DNA of 64,000 bases from contig NZ_JADEYC010000007.1 in NCBI RefSeq assembly GCF_015209505.1, positions 186,001 through 250,000 on the forward strand, written 5' to 3'. The position numbers and the translations under genes were made by a program. The notes beneath the pieces were generated by a model. It was given only the letters and a program-made list of their open reading frames with translations. It was not told where the DNA came from and did not search any database. The stretch comes from Saccharopolyspora montiporae. GTDB lineage: Bacteria > Actinomycetota > Actinomycetes > Mycobacteriales > Pseudonocardiaceae. Below are positions 60,151 to 64,000 of the stretch, piece after piece. Position 1 is the stretch's first letter; each line of letters begins with the position of its first letter.

Positions 60151-61668
60151 TCAGCGGCCGGTGGGCGCCTCGTGCAGGGCTCGTTCCGCCGCGGGCCTTG
60201 CGCGTTCCCGGTCGGCGGCGACGAGTCCGATCCTGGTGCGGCGGTCGAGGAGGTCCTCGACGTCGAGGGCACCTTCGTGCCGTACCGCGTAGTGCAGCTC
60301 GGCCGGGGTGATGCCGAGGCCCTCGATCGGTTCGAGCAGGCGCTCGTCCCCGCCGGCGGTGGCGACGACGGCCGGGGCTTCGGTCCCGTACCGTGCCACC
60401 AGCGGCAGCGGCGCATCCACTGTGGACAGCTGTCGCGGACTCGCGGCGCCGAGCAGCGGCAGATCGCGGGTCCGGCACGGCCGCGCGGGTAGCCCGGTGG
60501 CGTCGACCGCGTCTTCGGCCATCGTGCGGTAGGTGGTGAGTTTGCCGCCGACGACGCTGACGATGCCGGCGTCGTCGGTGCGCACCGCGTGGCTGCGCGA
60601 GAGGTCGGCGCTGTCGCCGTCGCCGCCGTCGAGCAGCGGGCGCAGCCCGGAGAAGGTGGCCAGCACGTCGGCGTCCCGGATCGGCCGGGCCAGCGCCGAG
60701 TTGATCGTGCGCAACAGGAACCGGACCTCCTCGGTGGTGGCCGCGGGCACGTCCGGGACGGGGCCGGTCTGCTCCTCGTCGGTGAGCCCGACGTAGGCGC
60801 GGCCGTACCCGGCCGGAAGCGCGAACACGTAGCGGTTGGTCGTTCCCGGAACCGGCACCGTCAGCCCGGCATCCAGTCCGCCGAACGCGGAATCGTCCAC
60901 CACGAGATGAGTTCCGCGACTCGGCCGCAGCCGCAGGCCCGGCGCGACCTCACCGGCCCACACCCCGGCGGCGTTGATCACCGCACGGGCCCGGATCCGG
61001 GTGGTCTCCCCGGTGCGCTCGTCGCGCAGCACGGCACCGTCCCCGGTGACCTGCTCGGCCGCGCACCGGGTGAGCACCTGCGCGCCGTGCGCCGCGGCGG
61101 TGCGGGCCACGCCGACCACCAGCCGCGCGTCGTCGGTGAGCTGCCCGTCCCAGGACAGCAGGGCGCCGCGCAGCCGGTCCTGCCGGATCGCGGGCACCAT
61201 CCGGCGCACCTGCGCGGCCGGGACCCGCCGCGGGGCGGGCAGCACCGCACTCGGCGTGCGCGCGCTGCGGCGCAGCAGGTCGCCGGCCAGGAAACCGATC
61301 CCGGTCAGCACGGCCTGCCGGGCCGCGACCCCGCTGACCAGCGGAACCAGCTGCGGTAACGGGCGCACCAGGTGCGGAGCGGTGCGCCGCATCAGGATGC
61401 TGCGTTCGAGCGCGCTCTCGTAGGCGATCCCGACATCCCCGGAAGCCAGGTAGCGCAAGCCGCCGTGCACCAGCTTCGAACTCCACCGGCTGGTGCCGAA
61501 AGCCAGGTCGCGCTTCTCCACCAGCGCGGTGCGCAGACCGCGCGAGGCCGCGTCGAGCGCGACTCCCGCGCCGGTGATACCACCACCGACGACGAGGACG
61601 TCGACCACTCCCCGATCGGCCAGGTCGGCCAGGTCTCGGGTGCGCTGATCGGCGTTGAGCGAAGACAT
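60151..61668 (-). CDS. glpD: aerobic glycerol-3-phosphate dehydrogenase
   Basis: A 505-residue FAD-dependent enzyme oxidising sn-glycerol-3-phosphate to dihydroxyacetone phosphate at the membrane. Marks: VLVVGGGITGAGVALDAASRG at the FAD site, RWSSKLVHGGLRYL, and the substrate-site VGGKLTTYRTMAEDAVD. The ATG at 61668 is chosen because GAGGAG lies 8 bases upstream. It follows a TetR gene by 5 bases in the same operon. In M. tuberculosis the same gene order (glpD1, TetR, flavoprotein, lipid kinase) occurs at Rv2249c-Rv2252. Confidence 0.93.
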   Translation of the reverse strand: MSSLNADQRTRDLADLADRGVVDVLVVGGGITGAGVALDAASRGLRTALVEKRDLAFGTSRWSSKLVHGGLRYLASGDVGIAYESALERSILMRRTAPHLVRPLPQLVPLVSGVAARQAVLTGIGFLAGDLLRRSARTPSAVLPAPRRVPAAQVRRMVPAIRQDRLRGALLSWDGQLTDDARLVVGVARTAAAHGAQVLTRCAAEQVTGDGAVLRDERTGETTRIRARAVINAAGVWAGEVAPGLRLRPSRGTHLVVDDSAFGGLDAGLTVPVPGTTNRYVFALPAGYGRAYVGLTDEEQTGPVPDVPAATTEEVRFLLRTINSALARPIRDADVLATFSGLRPLLDGGDGDSADLSRSHAVRTDDAGIVSVVGGKLTTYRTMAEDAVDATGLPARPCRTRDLPLLGAASPRQLSTVDAPLPLVARYGTEAPAVVATAGGDERLLEPIEGLGITPAELHYAVRHEGALDVEDLLDRRTRIGLVAADRERARPAAERALHEAPTGR

Positions 61669-61673
61669 CGGGA

Positions 61674-62231
61674 TCACTCCTCGGGACGCAGGTAGGACTC
61701 CAGCACCGCGCGCAACTGGGCGTCGAGCCGGTCCGGCGGCAGGACCTCGGCCACGATGCGGGCCGACAGCACCGCGGACTGCGCCACCAGCAGCACCGTG
61801 GCGGCCAGTTCGGCCGGTTCGCCGGTGCGGACCGTGCCGTCGCCCTGGCCGCGCCGGATCTCCGCGGCGAGCAGGTCGAGGATGTGCTGCTGGCTGGTGC
61901 CCAGGCGGTCGAAGACGTAGGTGGTGAGCAGTTCCGGATCGGTCTCCAGGATCTTGCGCAGCAGCGGGTGCGCGCGGGCGGCGGCGACGGTGCGCACGAT
62001 CCGGTCGACGCCCGATTCGCGCGGGGCGCCGGCTTCGGCGCCGGGCAGCAGAGCGACGAACTCCCGGGTGAGCAGGTCGGCGGTCAGCGTCCGCACATCG
62101 GCCCAGCGCCGGTAGACCGTCGGCCGGCTCACCCCGGCGCGGCGGGCGATCTCGGCCAGCGTGGTGCGCCGCATGCCGACCGCGAGCACGGTCTGCTCGG
62201 CGGCATCCAGGATGGCCTCATCGTTACGCAT
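61674..62231 (-). CDS. TetR family regulator
   Basis: A 185-residue regulator with the helix-turn-helix TTLAEIARRAGVSRPTVYRR (about residues 23-42). The ATG at 62231 has no ribosome-binding site, so the mRNA is probably leaderless. It is divergent from the AGPS-like gene with only 26 bases between the two start codons, and is followed by glpD. It most likely represses both directions from the tiny intergenic region. Confidence 0.9.
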   Translation of the reverse strand: MRNDEAILDAAEQTVLAVGMRRTTLAEIARRAGVSRPTVYRRWADVRTLTADLLTREFVALLPGAEAGAPRESGVDRIVRTVAAARAHPLLRKILETDPELLTTYVFDRLGTSQQHILDLLAAEIRRGQGDGTVRTGEPAELAATVLLVAQSAVLSARIVAEVLPPDRLDAQLRAVLESYLRPEE

Positions 62232-62264
62232 TGACGGCACATGTAAAACTGTAACGCATGACGG
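62223..62264. promoter_or_regulatory. 26-base divergent promoter with imperfect direct repeats
   Basis: GTTACGCATTGACGG (62223-62237) and GTAACGCATGACGG (62251-62264) flank the intergenic space and include the start regions of both divergent genes. With so little room, both transcripts must be leaderless or nearly so, and one bound repressor would block both. Confidence 0.5.
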
Positions 62265-63859
62265 AACCTGATCGCCGCACCCCGGACCCGGTGTGGAACG
62301 CCTGGGGCACGGCCGACGCCGCCAGCCCGCTGCCCGCTGCCGTGCGCGCCCTGGTGGAAGAAGGGCTCGGCGTCCCGCACCGCGACACGCCCTCGGTGCC
62401 GCGGTCCGAGGTTCGGCTCCGCCCGTCCGCGCTGCCCGCCGACGTGCGCGCCGCGCTGGCGGAAGCCGTCGGCGACGAGCACGTCCGCACCGACGACGAC
62501 GCCCGACTGCTGCGCACCGGCGGCAAGAGCACCCCGGACCTGCTGCGCCGCCGCGGCGGCGACGCCGAATCCGCACCGGACGCGATCGTGCTGCCCGCCG
62601 ACCACGACGAGGTGTGCGCGGTGCTGGCCCGCTGCGCCGAACAGGGCGTGGCGGTGGTCCCGTTCGGCGGCGGGACCAGCGTGGTCGGCGGGCTCGAACC
62701 CGACGGCGCGGGGTTGCGCGCGGTCATCACCCTGGACTTGCGCCGGCTGGACGCCCTGGTGGCACTGGACGAGGAGTCCCGCACCGCGACGCTGCAGGCC
62801 GGGTTGCGCGGGCCGGAAGCCGAAGCGCTGCTGGGCGCGCGCGGATACACCCTCGGCCACTTCCCGCAGAGCTTCGAGCACGCCACCATCGGCGGCTTCG
62901 CGGCCACCCGCTCCTCCGGGCAGGCCTCGGCCGGCTACGGCCGGTTCGACGGCATGGTGGTGGCCATGCGGGTAGCCACGCCGCGCGGCACGCTCGACCT
63001 CGGTCGCGCCCCCGCCTCCGCGGCCGGACCGGACCTGCGCCAACTCTTCCTCGGCTCGGAAGGGGTGCTGGGCACGATCACCGAGGTGACCGTGCGCGTG
63101 CAGCCCACACCGCAGGAGATCGTGTCCGAGGCGTGGTCCTTCCCGGATTTCGCCACCGGTTCGCGGGCGCTGCGCGCGCTGGCCCAGGACGAAGCGCTGC
63201 CCACCGTGGCCCGGCTGTCCGACGAGACCGAGACCGGGCTGAACCTCGCGCTGGCGCACGACGTCGGTGCGGAGGGGCCGTCCGGGGGCTGCCTGCTGGT
63301 CACCCGCTACGAAGGCGCCCGGGTCGCCACCCGCGAACGCGCCGCGGATCTGCTGGGCCGGGTCGGCGGCACCAGTCTGGGCCCGCAACCGGCCGAGGAC
63401 TGGGCGCGCGGCCGCTACCACGGGCCCTACCTGCGCGATGCGCTGCTCGACGTCAACGCGCTGGCCGAGACCCTGGAGACCGCCACCGGCTGGTCCGATC
63501 TGGACGCCACCTACTCCGCCGTGCACGCCGCGCTGACCGAATCGCTGCAGCAGCACGGCACTCCGCCGCTGATCATGTGCCACATCTCGCACGTCTACCC
63601 CACCGGCGCTTCGCTGTACTTCACCGTGGCCTGCGCGCGCGGTGCGGATCCGGTGGCGCAGTGGCGCCACGCCAAGCAGGCCGCCGGTGCGGCGATGGCC
63701 GAGTGCGGGGCCACCATCACCCACCACCACGCGGTGGGGTTGGATCACCGGGCGTGGATGACCGAGGAGGTCGGCGAACTCGGGGTGGACGTGCTGCGCG
63801 CGGTCAAGTCCGCCGTCGATCCCGCCGGAGTGCTCAACCCCGGCAAGCTGATCCCGTGA
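62258..63859 (+). CDS. FAD-linked oxidase, alkyldihydroxyacetonephosphate synthase-like
   Basis: A 533-residue flavoprotein of the VAO/AGPS family. Marks: VAVVPFGGGTSVVGGLEP (FAD pyrophosphate loop, about 130-148), HFPQSFEHATIGGFAATRSSGQ, GSEGVLGTITEVTVRV, and the active-site histidine triplet ITHHHAVGLDHR near 487. AGPS exchanges the acyl group of acyl-dihydroxyacetone phosphate for an alkyl chain, making ether lipid precursors; mycobacterial homologue Rv2251 is uncharacterised. Its stop overlaps the lipid kinase gene (GTGA). GlpD in the divergent operon could supply dihydroxyacetone phosphate. Confidence 0.9.
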   Translation: MTEPDRRTPDPVWNAWGTADAASPLPAAVRALVEEGLGVPHRDTPSVPRSEVRLRPSALPADVRAALAEAVGDEHVRTDDDARLLRTGGKSTPDLLRRRGGDAESAPDAIVLPADHDEVCAVLARCAEQGVAVVPFGGGTSVVGGLEPDGAGLRAVITLDLRRLDALVALDEESRTATLQAGLRGPEAEALLGARGYTLGHFPQSFEHATIGGFAATRSSGQASAGYGRFDGMVVAMRVATPRGTLDLGRAPASAAGPDLRQLFLGSEGVLGTITEVTVRVQPTPQEIVSEAWSFPDFATGSRALRALAQDEALPTVARLSDETETGLNLALAHDVGAEGPSGGCLLVTRYEGARVATRERAADLLGRVGGTSLGPQPAEDWARGRYHGPYLRDALLDVNALAETLETATGWSDLDATYSAVHAALTESLQQHGTPPLIMCHISHVYPTGASLYFTVACARGADPVAQWRHAKQAAGAAMAECGATITHHHAVGLDHRAWMTEEVGELGVDVLRAVKSAVDPAGVLNPGKLIP

Positions 63860-64000
63860 GCACCGAGATCAGCCTGCTGGTCAACCCGCGCTCCGGGCGC
63901 GGGCGCAGCGCGGCGGTCGCCCTGCGCGCGCTGGAACACCTGCGCGCGTCCGGGATCGCGGTCACCGTCCTGGTCGGCCGGGATGCCGCGGAGTCGGCCG
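63856..64000 (+). CDS. diacylglycerol/lipid kinase, 3' end missing
   Basis: The first 48 residues, starting MSTEISLLVNPRSGRGRS, carry the NPRSGRG nucleotide-binding motif of the DAGK catalytic domain. The GTG at 63856 overlaps the AGPS-like stop by 4 bases. The order AGPS-like then lipid kinase matches Rv2251-Rv2252, where Rv2252 is a diacylglycerol kinase involved in phosphatidylinositol mannoside metabolism. The rest is outside the window. Confidence 0.85.
   Translation, partial: MSTEISLLVNPRSGRGRSAAVALRALEHLRASGIAVTVLVGRDAAESA

Noticed and set aside
62129..63748. A 539-codon minus-strand frame opposite the AGPS-like gene
   Set aside because: No recognised motifs, and the plus frame has full VAO/AGPS signatures.
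1..64000. CRISPR arrays, rRNA genes, intact insertion sequences
   Set aside because: No regularly spaced direct repeats with unique spacers, no rRNA-like sequence, and no transposase or integrase motifs were found. The only tandem repeats are the coding repeats at 24037-24906.

Overview
The window is GC-rich actinobacterial DNA with GTG and TTG starts, many 4-base ATGA/GTGA overlaps and TANNNT-type leaderless promoters. DUF397 and DUF574 proteins, an IdeR/DtxR box, an FprB-type reductase and MmyB-like and TetR regulators point to a complex actinomycete, most likely Pseudonocardiaceae (Saccharopolyspora-like). The genus is an inference. It reads as ordinary chromosome made of many small metabolic cassettes, each with its own regulator.

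Left part (1-16 kb). The 3' end of a peptide/nickel-type binding protein is followed by a DppB-DppC permease fusion. Convergent to it is a nicotianamine-synthase-like gene with a Fur/Zur-like box on its promoter, so a metallophore (opine zincophore or nickelophore) locus is likely. Next come a formamidase, a fluC-DUF190-fluC fluoride exporter operon with a Shine-Dalgarno-sequestering hairpin, a Tat-exported esterase, a DUF397 protein and a FAD monooxygenase. An AurF-like diiron N-oxygenase then sits in an operon with its probable FprB-type electron donor.

Middle (14-41 kb). A haem-iron locus holds a DUF2470 protein, a TetR regulator, haem oxygenase and a FecB-type lipoprotein, with an IdeR box and two inverted repeats in the divergent promoter. 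It is followed by a two-component system, a secreted I36 inhibitor-like protein, an acetoacetate decarboxylase/SDR pair and an LPVTG wall-anchored protein with ten 29-residue repeats. Then come a TetR-ferredoxin-reductase operon divergent from an MFS exporter, a Clp-N/HTH protein with a leaderless promoter covered by two operators, and an EthA/EthR-like divergent pair. A GGDEF protein, a frameshifted VOC gene, a semialdehyde dehydrogenase, a phospholipase D and a hydrolase/MmyB-like operon close this part.

Right part (42-64 kb). There is an 8-oxoguanine deaminase/AzgA pair, a decayed trypco2/WD40 locus, a DUF574 methyltransferase and a secreted PAF-acetylhydrolase-like protein. An NCS1 transporter, a racemase-family enzyme and a GntR regulator follow, then an AraC-controlled hydroquinone-type ring-cleavage operon whose flavin monooxygenase is frameshifted. 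A tRNA-Gly(CCC) 3' fragment beside an AT-rich membrane-protein gene looks like a relic of an integrated element. The window ends with glpD-TetR-AGPS-diacylglycerol kinase, the same order as M. tuberculosis Rv2249c-Rv2252.

Three one-base frameshifts in otherwise sound genes (near 36195, 54959 and 59920) may be real decay or sequencing indels. No CRISPR array, intact transposase, rRNA or complete tRNA was seen.
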